NCBI GenBank assembly: GCA_944391055.1
Contig: CALXSF010000006.1
Coordinates: 101,477-165,476 of the forward strand
Origin: an uncultured Kiritimatiellota bacterium
Lineage (GTDB): Bacteria > Verrucomicrobiota > Kiritimatiellia > RFP12 > DVOR01
Length of the DNA stretch: 64,000 bases
Direction: 5' to 3'
Shown here piece by piece: positions 33,400 to 43,614 of the stretch; within the stretch, counting starts at the first letter, position 1, and every line of letters begins with the position of its first letter. The notes under the pieces were generated by a model. That model searched no databases and was not told where the DNA came from. It saw nothing but the letters and a program-made list of their open reading frames with translations. Both the position numbers and the translations under genes were made by a program.

Positions 33400-36300
33400 A
33401 TGAAACGAACGATTCTGGCCGCGTTGTCGGCCCTTTGCCTGGCCGGGGCGGCCTTGGCGGAAAAGGCGGATTATCCGCTGACCTACACCACCTTCGGCAC
33501 CTCCGGCGAGGTGGCGGTCGTCGTGGCGAACACCGGCTCGGTGCCGACCCTTACGCTGACGGGCGCGGCCTTCGCCCGGACCATCACCGTGGCGGAGGGG
33601 GACGAGCGCCCCATCAACTTCAACCCCACGGCACTCACGGTCACGTCGGTCACGCTGGCCTTTGCCTCGCAGACGGCCTATTCCGCGTCCTTCACGTTGA
33701 ACGGGGCCGCCTTTGGGAACCCCACGGTCGGCGCGGCGATCGCCGTGCCCTCCAGCGCGGGCGACCGCACGGTCTGGCCCGTCACCTACACCTGCGAGGG
33801 GGGCGTCCGCCTGGAGACGGGGACGGGCTACGAACTCACAGGGCTGGGGCAGGGCCTGGGCGGCTCCCAGGCCAGCTACTTCACGGTGGATGGCGTCCTC
33901 CACGCGGAGGTCGTCGGCACGGCCACGCTCGACCGCCATGTGATCAACGTCTCCGGCCCGGAAAACAACCTCTCGAAAGAGTTGAGTGAAGGCTTTGAGG
34001 ACACGCAGGATACCGTGGTGGTCGCCGAGTTCGGCAAGGCCGGCGGCACGTTGGTCATGGATCGGACCTTGGCGAATGCCGCCTTCGTGGCCGGCTCCGC
34101 CGCCACCGACAACGCCGCCGTCATCCAATTTGTGAAGGGCGTCGCTCAGACCGGCCCCTTCACTCTGCGCGACGGCGGCGAGGCGCAGGGCCGCGTCATC
34201 CTTGAGGGACCCACTGACGCCGTTTGGGCCCCCGCCGCCTTCCTGCTCCGCTGCGACCTCACCCTCCGCGCGCCCCTGCCCGCGTCGCTGGGCGCCGTCA
34301 CCATCCCCGCGGGCCGGACCGTCCGTCTGGAACTGCCAGCGGACGCCGTTTTCCCCGACCTGCGCTTCGGGGACGCGGCCTCGCGGCTGGAATTGGCCTC
34401 CAAGGGGACGACCATCCCCGCCAAGTACCTTGGCAACGATATGGGCGCCGCCGGCGTCCTTGCGCTGGAGCAGGAGGTCTCGGCGAGCACCGTCACCGTC
34501 GGCGGCACGGGGCGCATCGGGACGCTGGAGCTGAACGGCGGCTATGCGTTCTCCTTTGGCCCGCTTGTCTTGGTGGGCGAGGGCGCCGCCTTTCGTCAGA
34601 ACGGCGGGACGGCCTCCGTCTCGCGCCTGACTCTCAACGCCTCCGCCACGACGATCGACGTGGCGGGCGGTTCGCTCACCGTCGAGGAGGTCGGCGGCTT
34701 TGCCACCAACACCAACGTCGACCTCGCGGTGGGGCCGGATGGCACGCTCACGCTCAATCAGGGCATCGTCGCCGGAAACGACAATAGTTCGCTGGAGATT
34801 ACGGTCGCCGGCACGCTTGTCTTGGACGGGGATCTCGTCATGACCCCCGCCGCGCGGCGCGCCCTCACCCTCGACGGCGGCATCATTCGCGCCGCCTCCG
34901 CGGCCAAGGTCGTCAACGGCGCGACCGGCGCGGACGCCGAGAGCGAGAACTTCATGGAGGTCACCGCCAACGGCGGCACCTTGGCGGGTGACCTGAAGGT
35001 GGATGGTCTGCGCGGCCCCAACGGCGGCACGCTGACTTTGGATGAGTCGGTCTCGGTGGGGACGGTCCTCGACTACATCGGCGTCATCCGGGGCGGCAAG
35101 GGCATCGGGCAGATCGCAGGCTCGCTCGGCGACGTCACGCTCGGCGACCCGTGGGGCGGCGGCGACCTGGAGGCCCTCGCCACAGAAATCGCCGCCGACT
35201 ACCGCGGCACGCTCGGCTTCACCGCCGGCGAGGAGGGGAACGTCAAGACCATCGACTTCGCGTCAGTGGACGGGCTGACGGCGCTGCCCGGCGCCTTCCG
35301 CATCAACGACAATCAGCACGTCATCATGCGTCTGGACCAATACGCCGACGCCACCATCCGCTGGCCCGACGCCCCGCAGGGCGTCACGCTCACCCTCATC
35401 GAATCCGGCGCCTACGGCGGCACGGTCACCCTGCCCCACATCCCCGGCCTCGGCGAGGGCGTCACGCTCGACTTCGCCTCCTTCGACGCCTCCGCCCCGG
35501 GCGGCTGGGCGTCGCGTCCCCCCGCGGACTTCGACGTCGTCTCCGACGAGAGCGGCGTCACCGACACCCTCACCTGGGACGACCCCGTCTTCACCGGCGA
35601 GGGCGCGTGGATCGACGTCGAGTTCGACGGCGACACCCGCAACACCGGCTGGTTCACGCTCACCGACCAGGACAATGCGACGGTGGATGAGGACGGGCGC
35701 ACGACAAACGGCTTGCTCTGCGGCCTCCCCGGAGGCACGGAGGAAGGGGAAAACCCGTTCGGCGACAAGGTGATGTATGGTTCTATAAGTGGGCATGCGG
35801 CGGAGGACTACTTCTCCGAGGTGCGCCATCCCTATAATGCGAAAGGTGGTCTCGCCCTCTATTACCGCCCTTACGTGGCCATGAAGAGTTCCTTGGTTTA
35901 TCCCGAGACGTGGAGCCTGTCCGTCCGTCTGACCACGCCGAATGCGGGGCATCGCTGCCTCATCGCCTTCGGCAACAACGACAACACGGGGAACAACCCG
36001 GAGCTGGACAACTGCAATGCGCTTGTCCTGGCCACGGGCGAGACGGACAACGAAATCGTGCTTTACCGCTTCTCCGGGCGCAGGGCGATCGATGGCGGCG
36101 CCGCCACGGCGCAGTCCAGCGAAGTGCTCTTCCGCAAGACGGTGGCCGACGCCACTTCCGCCGCGCACACCGTCTCCGTGGTGTATGACGGCGAGACGAT
36201 GGCCTTTTACCTTGACGGCGCTTACATCGACGCCACGGCGCCCGGCGCGTTGGAAGGGTTCCGCCTTGGGCGCGGCCTCCAGGTGGGCGCGCAGATCGGC

Positions 36301-39300
36301 GGCCAAGGGGTCGTGCCGGACGCGTTTTGGAAATTGGCCTATCCGCCCAGCGAAGCAGAGGGCGGCGTCATCGATTACATCCGCTTCTACAAGGGCGCGC
36401 TGACGGACGTGGCCATGCAGGAGATCGCCGACCGCACCCCTTACGTCCGCGAGAACCTCCGCTACGTGCGCGAGGTGCCCGCCGCTGGGCACACCGGCCC
36501 CGAGACCTGGATTCAGGCGAGGGCGTGGCTGGAGCAGACTTGGAACAATAATCAACAACAATGGGAGGATGGCGAGACCGTCGACCAGCCCGCCGAGGGT
36601 GCGGAGTGCCGTCTGCTCGTCGCCGAGGGCGAGTATGTCATCCAAGTGAACGTCGAGCGGCAGGAAGAGGCGTATTTCTACTCGCCCAACCGCTGCTACG
36701 CCACGCTTGTCGTCGCCCCGCAGGAAGGTGCCACTGCGGCCGGCACCGTCCGCCTCACCCCCTTGGGCGTGACCACCCCCGAGACGGACACCGCCGCGTG
36801 GGAACGCGAGATTGTCGGCGGCACGACGGAGGAGGGCGAAGCCGTCGAGCCTTCCGCATGGTATGCCACCACCGCCACGGCCGACGCCGGCAACCGCACG
36901 GGCTTCCGTTATGGGCGCATCCGCTTCACCGGCGGCGCGGGCGACCCCATCAACGACGACCCCACAATCGCCAATTTCCACGGCGCCTCCTATCTCTTGG
37001 CCGGGGAGTCTTCCATCGGCGAGGGAACCTCCCAGACCTCCGAGCGGGTCTATGGTGAGGTTACGTGGGACGGGGAAATTACGTGGACCTTCCCTGAGAG
37101 CGGTAATACCGCCGATGAGGTGACCTCTGGCACGGCAACGCAGATCGGTACACGCACCTACACCTACACCGTCACGGAGATCTCCGGTGGCGCAACGGAC
37201 GTGTCGCCGACACATGGTATCTACGACGCCGGCGTCTGCGTCTTCTCCAAATACGCCAACATGGTGGTGGAGACCTCCGGCACGCCCATCACCACGGTGA
37301 CCACGGTCACGGGATCGCAGACGGTCACACGTACGGCAGACGCGACCTGCGAGGCGGAGAGGCATTCGATTTTGGGATTTATTGTTTGGTACGAGCCTAT
37401 TCTCTCCACGGCGAAGGACAGCGGCGATTGGTCGGAGGAGTATGCCGACAACAACGATGAAAGCGTCACGGATGAGACGACGGAGGTGGGCGAGGCCGGG
37501 ACGGTGGCGACGCATTTGCGTTTGGTGGCGGGAGCGTCGCTGACGCGCGGCGAGCGCGACGAGGTGGTGGCGTGGCAGCTGACGGGGCCCGTTCGGGTCC
37601 AAGGCTTCGAGGCCAATACGGGGGATTTGTCCTTCGTGGACGGCAACACCGATGGTGATCCGGAGGTGGACGAGACGCAGGCGTCGTTGGACGTTTGGGT
37701 GCCGGGCTTTGGCGCGGACGCCTCGTGGAAGTTCTATGACGTGACGCGCAAGGAGGCTGAGGCGAACGAGAACGGGCGCGGGGCTGGGCTCTTCGCCCAG
37801 GGTATCCAAACGCCGGGGCGGCTCTACCTTGACCTCACGCAGAAGGAAGGCTCGGGGACGTATGGCAAAACAAAGGACTTCTCGCAGCAGGCGTGGTACC
37901 GTTATGGCTACGAGGGCACGCCGGCCGGGGAGACCCGCAGCGGCATGACGCCCACGCTTATCTCGGAGACGGACTTCGACAACGCCGTGGCCTTCCAGAT
38001 CCGTTTGGCCGATGGGGACGCGACGTTGGTTTTGGATGCGCTGCCCGAGGCCGAGATCGACACCTTCTTTGTGGAGGACTGCTTGCCGGAGGGGACGGAG
38101 GAGGAGGCGCTGCCCACGCTCTTCCTGAAGGTCCAGGAGGGTGTGAAACCCTTGCCCATCCACCGCTCGGTGGTGGCCGAGGCGCGGCTCGACGTCTCGA
38201 ACGGTAACGGCGCGATGGCGCTGAATCTTCGCCCCGACCCCGAGGGCGAGCCCGTCCCCGTGCACCGCGGCACGAGCGCCCAGGGCGCGCTCATCGTGGG
38301 CAACACGACGATCGATTGGGACTTCGGCGCGATCAGCTCGGTGCCGCGGCTGGAGGTGGCCGCGGGGAAGACCTTGACGCTTGAGGGCGGGCAGGACTTC
38401 CGGAACTACGGCAACGTCTTGGCGGCGCAGGCCGGCGCGACCCTCGCGCAGCGCGGCGCCTCGGCCTTGCTCGGCACGGACGTCGTGCTCGGCGAGGGGG
38501 CGGTCTTCGCCTTCCAGGCGGGGCAGGCCAGCTCGGCGGAGAACGGCGTGGAGCTGACGGGCGCGCTGCGCCTGCTCGGCGAGAAGGCGACGCTCCGCGG
38601 CTCGAACGTGGCGGGAGGGTCGGGGATGCCGCACTTCACCGCGCTGGGCGGCGTCGTCGCCACGAACGCGACCTTGGTGGTGGACGCGCCGAACGCCTCG
38701 GACAGCTGGCACAGCCACACCGTCGCCCTGAACGGCGAGGGGATCGGCCTGACCAAGACCGGGGCGGGCACGGTGGATTTCTACGCCGAGGCCGCACCGA
38801 CCGTCTCGGGGCCGGTGCGCGTGGAGGAGGGGACGCTCCTCGTGGCCAAGCGGGACGCCCTTGCCGACGTGCCCATCGGCAAGCACGGCCTCCACGTGGA
38901 GAAGGGGGCGACCCTCGGCGCCAACGCCCGCATCTCGGGCGACACCCACTTCCTGGCCCACCTGCCCTCGGGGGCGACCCTCTCCGGCGGCGGCACGGTC
39001 GAGGGCGGCTTCGTCCGTCTCGACCCCGGCGCCTGCTACGAGGTGAAACAGGACGAGGCGCTGACCGCGACGGCGGGCTTCTCTGTGACCACGCAGTCCG
39101 AGGAGGCGACCGTCCAAGTCCGTCTGCCGGAGGATTACGAGGCCGGCACCGTCTTCCTCGTCGCCGAGCGCCGTGAGCCCGACCAAGCGAAGGGCGTGCC
39201 GAACGTCCGCCGCCGCCTGCTCTCCTTGAAGGACGACACGACGCGCTGGGACACCACGGCCCGCATCGAGAACGGCGCCACCACGAAGTACGCGGCCCAG

Positions 39301-39963
39301 CCCCCGGCCTTCCCCGTCCCCGTGAATCCCTCCACGACCCCGGATGGCGAGCACGCCTACCACAAGGACGTGCTGGACGCCTTGCTGGAGCATTACCACG
39401 GCGAGAACATCGCCTATGTCGGCGCCTCCGTCGGCCTGACCCAGGCGGGCAACTACCGCCTCAACGCCGCGGAGATCAGCGACGCGCTCATCTGCTTCGA
39501 GGGCATCCGCCATTATGGCGAGGCCTCCGGGGCGGCGCCGAACGACGCGGGCACGACGGTGGAGTACGTGGACGGCGGCAGTTTCTACCTGGCCTATGAG
39601 TTCGGCATCGCGGCCTCGGCCTTCGCCACCGTGGGGGAACAGGACTACGTGGTGGTGAAGGTGGAGCTGCGCAACGCGCTCGGCGCCTCCTTCCCCGAGC
39701 TCGCCGGCCACGAGGTCGCCACCGAGCCCGCGGCCTTCCGCGCGACCACCGAGGTCTACCTGGCCTGGAAGGGCGGCGACGCCGTCAAGGACGCCGAGGA
39801 GGTCACGGATCTGACCGGCGCGACCCTTGGCCGGGCGGCGGTGGAGGGCGGGCTCTCCGCGGTGCGGTACTTCCGCGTCCCGTACACGGAGGCGAACTTC
39901 CCGGCCGGCGAGGCGCGGCAGCTCGAGGCCCGCGCCCGGCTGCGCCCCACAACAACGGATTGA
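33400..39963 (+). CDS. Giant secreted protein with LamG-like domain and autotransporter-type repeats
   Basis: A 2187-residue exported protein. AAGGAG at 33387-33392 fixes the ATG at 33400, and residues 1-20 form a clear signal peptide ending AALA. The N-terminal ~800 residues are beta-rich, with repeated G-x-L-x-L strings as in beta-helix passengers. Residues ~835-1000 look like a concanavalin/LamG fold (IVLYRFSGR, MAFYLDGAYIDATAP, IDYIRFYKGALTD). Residues ~1620-1890 hold autotransporter-type repeats, for example GLTKTGAGTVDFYAE then VRVEEGTLLVAKRDALA. I see no terminal beta-barrel, LPXTG or PEP-CTERM tail, so the means of surface attachment is open. It has its own strong promoter and terminator. 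Codon use is less extreme in GC than its neighbours in places. Confidence 0.88.
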   Translation: MKRTILAALSALCLAGAALAEKADYPLTYTTFGTSGEVAVVVANTGSVPTLTLTGAAFARTITVAEGDERPINFNPTALTVTSVTLAFASQTAYSASFTLNGAAFGNPTVGAAIAVPSSAGDRTVWPVTYTCEGGVRLETGTGYELTGLGQGLGGSQASYFTVDGVLHAEVVGTATLDRHVINVSGPENNLSKELSEGFEDTQDTVVVAEFGKAGGTLVMDRTLANAAFVAGSAATDNAAVIQFVKGVAQTGPFTLRDGGEAQGRVILEGPTDAVWAPAAFLLRCDLTLRAPLPASLGAVTIPAGRTVRLELPADAVFPDLRFGDAASRLELASKGTTIPAKYLGNDMGAAGVLALEQEVSASTVTVGGTGRIGTLELNGGYAFSFGPLVLVGEGAAFRQNGGTASVSRLTLNASATTIDVAGGSLTVEEVGGFATNTNVDLAVGPDGTLTLNQGIVAGNDNSSLEITVAGTLVLDGDLVMTPAARRALTLDGGIIRAASAAKVVNGATGADAESENFMEVTANGGTLAGDLKVDGLRGPNGGTLTLDESVSVGTVLDYIGVIRGGKGIGQIAGSLGDVTLGDPWGGGDLEALATEIAADYRGTLGFTAGEEGNVKTIDFASVDGLTALPGAFRINDNQHVIMRLDQYADATIRWPDAPQGVTLTLIESGAYGGTVTLPHIPGLGEGVTLDFASFDASAPGGWASRPPADFDVVSDESGVTDTLTWDDPVFTGEGAWIDVEFDGDTRNTGWFTLTDQDNATVDEDGRTTNGLLCGLPGGTEEGENPFGDKVMYGSISGHAAEDYFSEVRHPYNAKGGLALYYRPYVAMKSSLVYPETWSLSVRLTTPNAGHRCLIAFGNNDNTGNNPELDNCNALVLATGETDNEIVLYRFSGRRAIDGGAATAQSSEVLFRKTVADATSAAHTVSVVYDGETMAFYLDGAYIDATAPGALEGFRLGRGLQVGAQIGGQGVVPDAFWKLAYPPSEAEGGVIDYIRFYKGALTDVAMQEIADRTPYVRENLRYVREVPAAGHTGPETWIQARAWLEQTWNNNQQQWEDGETVDQPAEGAECRLLVAEGEYVIQVNVERQEEAYFYSPNRCYATLVVAPQEGATAAGTVRLTPLGVTTPETDTAAWEREIVGGTTEEGEAVEPSAWYATTATADAGNRTGFRYGRIRFTGGAGDPINDDPTIANFHGASYLLAGESSIGEGTSQTSERVYGEVTWDGEITWTFPESGNTADEVTSGTATQIGTRTYTYTVTEISGGATDVSPTHGIYDAGVCVFSKYANMVVETSGTPITTVTTVTGSQTVTRTADATCEAERHSILGFIVWYEPILSTAKDSGDWSEEYADNNDESVTDETTEVGEAGTVATHLRLVAGASLTRGERDEVVAWQLTGPVRVQGFEANTGDLSFVDGNTDGDPEVDETQASLDVWVPGFGADASWKFYDVTRKEAEANENGRGAGLFAQGIQTPGRLYLDLTQKEGSGTYGKTKDFSQQAWYRYGYEGTPAGETRSGMTPTLISETDFDNAVAFQIRLADGDATLVLDALPEAEIDTFFVEDCLPEGTEEEALPTLFLKVQEGVKPLPIHRSVVAEARLDVSNGNGAMALNLRPDPEGEPVPVHRGTSAQGALIVGNTTIDWDFGAISSVPRLEVAAGKTLTLEGGQDFRNYGNVLAAQAGATLAQRGASALLGTDVVLGEGAVFAFQAGQASSAENGVELTGALRLLGEKATLRGSNVAGGSGMPHFTALGGVVATNATLVVDAPNASDSWHSHTVALNGEGIGLTKTGAGTVDFYAEAAPTVSGPVRVEEGTLLVAKRDALADVPIGKHGLHVEKGATLGANARISGDTHFLAHLPSGATLSGGGTVEGGFVRLDPGACYEVKQDEALTATAGFSVTTQSEEATVQVRLPEDYEAGTVFLVAERREPDQAKGVPNVRRRLLSLKDDTTRWDTTARIENGATTKYAAQPPAFPVPVNPSTTPDGEHAYHKDVLDALLEHYHGENIAYVGASVGLTQAGNYRLNAAEISDALICFEGIRHYGEASGAAPNDAGTTVEYVDGGSFYLAYEFGIAASAFATVGEQDYVVVKVELRNALGASFPELAGHEVATEPAAFRATTEVYLAWKGGDAVKDAEEVTDLTGATLGRAAVEGGLSAVRYFRVPYTEANFPAGEARQLEARARLRPTTTD

Positions 39964-39989
39964 CGACACACACGAATAAAGATAAAACG

Positions 39990-40024
39990 AAGCCCCGCGG
40001 CGCGCATGGCGCGCCGCGGGGCTT
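39990..40024 (+). terminator. Strong bidirectional hairpin terminator
   Basis: A perfect 16-bp stem (39990-40005 with 40009-40024) around a 3-base loop, followed on the plus strand by TCTGTTT and on the minus strand by CGTTTTATC. It lies between two converging genes and can serve both. Confidence 0.88.
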
Positions 40025-40045
40025 TCTGTTTGCCGTCGCCCGGAC

Positions 40046-41068
40046 TCAGGCGGTGGCGAGGATGGCCGCGCAGGCGGCGACCCAGAGGGCGAGGATGCCG
40101 AGGGTGGGCCAGTCGCGCAGGAGGGTCGCGTCGGGCGCGCCGCCGCCGCGCTCGCCGTAGGTGAGGCGCAGGAAGCGGAAGAGGCCGAGGAGGACGAGCG
40201 GGACGGTCCAGACGAGGCGGTCGGTGCCGAAGTTGGCGATGGTCTCGGTGGCCAGCGTGTAGAGGGCGTAGCACGCGGCGGTGGCGGCGGCGGCGACGCC
40301 GATCTCCAGGTCCAGGATGCGCGATTCCGCGGCGGTGGGCTGGGGGAGGCCCTTGACGAAGTGCGCGGCGCGCCGCTTGCAGAGCGCCACGAAGAAGGTC
40401 AGCAGGAAGGCGCAGACCAGCAGCCAGGGCGAGAGGCGCACCCCCACGGCCACGGCGCCGGCGGCGGCGCGGAGGGCGAAGCCCAGCGCGACCGCGGCGG
40501 CGCCGATCTCGACGACGCGCCGGGCGGCGAAGGTGTAGGCCGGCTGGAGGAGGGCGTAGCCCAGGGCCAGCCACAGGAGCGCGTGGCCGCCCCCCGCGCG
40601 CCAGCCGTGATACCAGGCGGCGGCGAGGCCCCCGGCCAGGCAGAGCGCGCCGAGGGGGATGGCCGCGCCGAAGGAGACCTGGCGGGCGGCGATGGGGCGG
40701 AGGCGCTTGAGGGGGTTGCGGGCGTCGGCCTTGGCGTCGGCGAGGTCGTTGAGGACGTAGGCGTAGGCGGAGAGGAGGACGAAGGCGACGAGGGCGAGTC
40801 CGAGATCCTCCTGCGCCCGCACGGGGTCGGCGATGCGCTGGCCCTTGTCGAAGCAGGCGAAGAAGGGCGCCGCCAGGAGGATGAGGTTCTTGGGCCATTG
40901 GCCGGGGCGGAGGCAGCGCAGGAGGTTGGCGGGGCGGTTGGTGTAGAGCGCCTCGCAGCCCTCGTGGTCGGACCAGTCGGCGCTTTCGCCGAAGGTGCGG
41001 CTGGCGCGCTTGCGGGGTTGGGCGGCGCGGTGGTAGACGCGGCCGCCGGGCTTCTTCTGTTCGGGCAT
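40046..41068 (-). CDS. UbiA-family prenyltransferase (decaprenyl-phosphate phosphoribosyltransferase-like)
   Basis: A 340-residue membrane protein of the UbiA superfamily. After a soluble 55-residue start it has [14 protein letters not shown] and the metal-binding [17 protein letters not shown] motif, the order and wording typical of decaprenyl-phosphate 5-phosphoribosyltransferase-type members rather than of quinone prenyltransferases. About eight helices follow. The second Asp-rich motif is less clear. In actinobacteria such enzymes feed arabinose into cell-wall glycans; here the substrate is not known. It is the last gene of coaE-rho-ubiA, four bases after rho; its Shine-Dalgarno AAGGAGG is inside the last codons of rho. 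Confidence 0.82.
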   Translation of the reverse strand: MPEQKKPGGRVYHRAAQPRKRASRTFGESADWSDHEGCEALYTNRPANLLRCLRPGQWPKNLILLAAPFFACFDKGQRIADPVRAQEDLGLALVAFVLLSAYAYVLNDLADAKADARNPLKRLRPIAARQVSFGAAIPLGALCLAGGLAAAWYHGWRAGGGHALLWLALGYALLQPAYTFAARRVVEIGAAAVALGFALRAAAGAVAVGVRLSPWLLVCAFLLTFFVALCKRRAAHFVKGLPQPTAAESRILDLEIGVAAAATAACYALYTLATETIANFGTDRLVWTVPLVLLGLFRFLRLTYGERGGGAPDATLLRDWPTLGILALWVAACAAILATA

Positions 41069-41072
41069 GGGC

Positions 41073-42728
41073 TCAGCCCTCCTTGATGGACATGAGGAAC
41101 TCGGCGTTGGAGCCGGTCAGGCGCATCCGCTTGAGGAGGACGTCCATGGCCTCGTTGGGGCCGACGGGGGTAAGGGCCTTGCGCAGGGCCCAGACGCGGG
41201 TGAGCTCGTCGGGGTGGAGCAGGAGGTCCTCGCGGCGGGTGCCGGATTGCTCGATGTTGATGGCCGGGAAGATGCGGCGGTCGGAGAGGCCGCGGTCGAG
41301 GCGCAGCTCCATGTTGCCCGTGCCCTTGAACTCCTCGAAGATGACGTCGTCCATCTTGCTGCCGGTCTCGATGAGGGCGGTGGCGAGGATGGTGAGCGAG
41401 CCGCCGTGCTCGATGTTGCGCGCGGCGCCGAAGAAGCGCTTGGGCTTGTGCATGGCGTTGGCGTCGAGGCCGCCGGAGAGGATCTTGCCGGAGTGGGGGG
41501 CGGCGGTGTTGTAGGCGCGCGCCAGGCGGGTGATGGAGTCGAGGAGGATGACCACGTCCTTGCCGCTCTCGACCTTGCGCTTGGCCACCTCGATGACCAT
41601 CTCGGAGACGGCGCAGTGGCGCTGGGGCTCCTCGTCGAAGGTGGAAGAGAAGACCTGCGCCTTGGTGTTGCGCTGCATGTCGGTGACCTCCTCGGGGCGC
41701 TCGTCGATGAGCAGCACCATGAGCTCCACGTCGGGGTAGTTCGCGCTGATGGCGTTGGCGATCTTCTGGAGGAGGACGGTCTTGCCCGTGCGGGGCGGGG
41801 CGACGATGAGCCCGCGCTGGCCGAAGCCCACCGGCGTGAAGAGATCCATCACGCGCATGGAATACTCCGTCTTCGTCGTCTCAAGCAGGATACGCCGGTC
41901 GGGGAAGATGGGCGTGAGGTACTCGAAGTGGGCGATGCGCTTGGCCTGCTCCACCGGCAGCCCGTTGACCAGCGACACGCTGGCCAGGGCGAAGAAGCGG
42001 TCGCGGTCGCGCGGCTCGCGCAGCGGCCCCTCCACCAGGTCGCCCGTGCGCAGGCCGTGCCGACGCACCTGCTGCTGGCTCACGAAGACGTCCTCCGGGC
42101 ATTGCAGGTAATTGTTCGCCGCCGCGCGCAGGAAGCCGATGCCGTCGCCCAGCGTCTCCAGCGTGCCCGTGGCGATGACCGTGCCCTTGCGCCGCAGCCA
42201 CGTGCGGATCAGCTCCATGATCACCTCGTGGCGGCGGAGGTTGATCGCGTCCTCCGCGCGGTCCGCCGGCAGCATCGCCACCAGTTTCTCGAAGGGCACC
42301 CCCTCCAGCTCCTTCAGATAGAGCGGCGGCGTCTCGGGCGGCAGCGGCTCGTAGCCCGGCTGGGGCGGCGGCGGTTGCTGCTGCTGCCGGTCGCCGCCGC
42401 GGCCTTTGCGGCGCTCCCAGCGGTTGTTGCGGTTCCAGCGGCGCCCCTCCTGGCGCCCCTCGTCCTGGGGCTGGGGCGTCTCGGGCGTGCGCTCCGGCGG
42501 CGTCAGCGCGGGCGCGCCGTCGATGAGCGCGTCCGCGGCGCGCGCCACCGTCTCGGGGACGGGCGGCTGGGGGGTGATGGGCTCCGGCGCGGCCTCCGGC
42601 TCCGGCGGCTGGGGCTTGGCCACCGCGCGCGCCGTGCGGCCGCGCGCCGCGCCCGGGGTTTTGGGCCGGGCCACCCGCCGCGCCTGGATGGCGGGCTTCG
42701 AGTCTGCGTTCAGCGTCTCTTCGTCCAT
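41073..42728 (-). CDS. rho: Transcription termination factor Rho
   Basis: A 551-residue hexameric RNA helicase that ends transcription. Residues 1-~125 are a disordered Pro/Arg/Gln-rich arm, longer than in E. coli and common in GC-rich bacteria. The RNA-binding domain follows ([34 protein letters not shown]), then the motor with Walker A PPRTGKT, Walker B region [16 protein letters not shown], the Q-loop and the R-loop [21 protein letters not shown] Shine-Dalgarno AGGAG lies before the ATG at 42728. It starts eight bases after coaE. Few genes in this window end in hairpins with T runs, so Rho-dependent ends may be common. Confidence 0.97.
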   Translation of the reverse strand: MDEETLNADSKPAIQARRVARPKTPGAARGRTARAVAKPQPPEPEAAPEPITPQPPVPETVARAADALIDGAPALTPPERTPETPQPQDEGRQEGRRWNRNNRWERRKGRGGDRQQQQPPPPQPGYEPLPPETPPLYLKELEGVPFEKLVAMLPADRAEDAINLRRHEVIMELIRTWLRRKGTVIATGTLETLGDGIGFLRAAANNYLQCPEDVFVSQQQVRRHGLRTGDLVEGPLREPRDRDRFFALASVSLVNGLPVEQAKRIAHFEYLTPIFPDRRILLETTKTEYSMRVMDLFTPVGFGQRGLIVAPPRTGKTVLLQKIANAISANYPDVELMVLLIDERPEEVTDMQRNTKAQVFSSTFDEEPQRHCAVSEMVIEVAKRKVESGKDVVILLDSITRLARAYNTAAPHSGKILSGGLDANAMHKPKRFFGAARNIEHGGSLTILATALIETGSKMDDVIFEEFKGTGNMELRLDRGLSDRRIFPAINIEQSGTRREDLLLHPDELTRVWALRKALTPVGPNEAMDVLLKRMRLTGSNAEFLMSIKEG

Positions 42729-42736
42729 GTCTGCTC

Positions 42737-43357
42737 CTATCGGTCAGGTCCGAGATCCCGGCGCCAGCGCGCCACCAAGGCCCCGACCTGCGCGTCGAGC
42801 GCCGCGGGGTCATCCAAATCGTTGTCCAGCACCCAGTCCGCGCGGCGGGCCTTTTCCTCCGCCGGCCACTGCGCCGCCAGGCGCGCCTCCGCGGCCTCGG
42901 GCGAGAGGCCGCGCGCGGCCGCCAACCTGCGCCGCTGCGTCGCCGCCGAGGCCCGCACGCAGACGATGCCGTCCCACCCCCGCTCCCACCCCTGCTCGAA
43001 GAGCGTCGCCGCCGAGAAGACCGAGATGTCCCCCGGCCCGGCCCCCGCCAGCCACGCCCCCACCGCCCGGCGCAGGAGCGGCAGGACGATCGCCTCCAGA
43101 TCCGCCCGCGCCCGCGCGTCCCCGAAAGCCAGCGCCCCCAGCCGCGCCCGGTCCACCCCGCCGTCCGCCCCCACCATCGCCGCGCCGAAGCGCCGCGCGA
43201 TCGGCCCCACCGCCGCCCCGCCCGGCCCCTCCAGCGCCCGGACCGCCGCGTCCGCGTCCAGCACGCGGCAGCCGCGGGCCCTGAACGCCCGCTCCGCCAT
43301 GCTCTTGCCGCACGCAATGCCGCCCGTCAACGCAACCTTCAACGCCATGGAAGCCAT
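42737..43357 (-). CDS. coaE: Dephospho-CoA kinase
   Basis: A ~206-residue P-loop kinase that phosphorylates dephospho-CoA in the last step of coenzyme A synthesis. Walker A is TGGIACGKS near the N-terminus, DADAAVR follows near 35, and the lid region with ATQRRRLAAARGLSPEAAEAR and DWVLDNDLDD match CoaE. Two in-frame starts are possible, ATG at 43357 or at 43348; neither has a good Shine-Dalgarno site, and I report the longer. It heads the coaE-rho-ubiA operon, with an extended -10 element about 90 bases upstream. Confidence 0.9.
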   Translation of the reverse strand: MASMALKVALTGGIACGKSMAERAFRARGCRVLDADAAVRALEGPGGAAVGPIARRFGAAMVGADGGVDRARLGALAFGDARARADLEAIVLPLLRRAVGAWLAGAGPGDISVFSAATLFEQGWERGWDGIVCVRASAATQRRRLAAARGLSPEAAEARLAAQWPAEEKARRADWVLDNDLDDPAALDAQVGALVARWRRDLGPDR

Positions 43358-43359
43358 CA

Positions 43360-43386
43360 AGAAGGGAAACAAAACAGAAGGGAAAC
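43360..43386. repeat. Two 11-base direct repeats upstream of coaE
   Basis: AGAAGGGAAAC occurs at 43360-43370 and again at 43376-43386, with a 5-base AAAAC spacer. They lie in the coaE leader, just upstream of the start. They could bind a regulator or be chance in an A-rich patch. Confidence 0.5.
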
Positions 43387-43446
43387 CGATCGCCCCGCCC
43401 ACCTTGCCGGCCCGGGGCCCGCCTCCACCAGAGACGGAAAGCCCAC

Positions 43447-43455
43447 ATAATACCA
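43447..43455 (-). promoter_or_regulatory. Extended -10 element for coaE-rho-ubiA
   Basis: Minus-strand TGG-TATTAT in an AT-richer patch, about 90 bases upstream of the coaE start, giving a leader that contains the two direct repeats. Confidence 0.45.
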
Positions 43456-43614
43456 CAATCCGCTCGCCCGCGCAACGCCCCCGCCGGGGTTTTGGCATAC
43501 CGAATCGTCCACAATGTAATTGCGCACTTGTAGGGCCGAAGCAAAGGAAGAGGAAAGATAGACGGGCTTTGGGCAAAGCAAAACAGGAGGACGGGCTACG
43601 CCATCGGCGGGGCG

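Noticed and set aside
35263..39969. A 1568-residue minus-strand frame opposite the giant surface protein
   Set aside because: Low-complexity Arg/Gly/Val sequence with no start signal; the plus-strand gene has promoter, Shine-Dalgarno site, signal peptide and domains.
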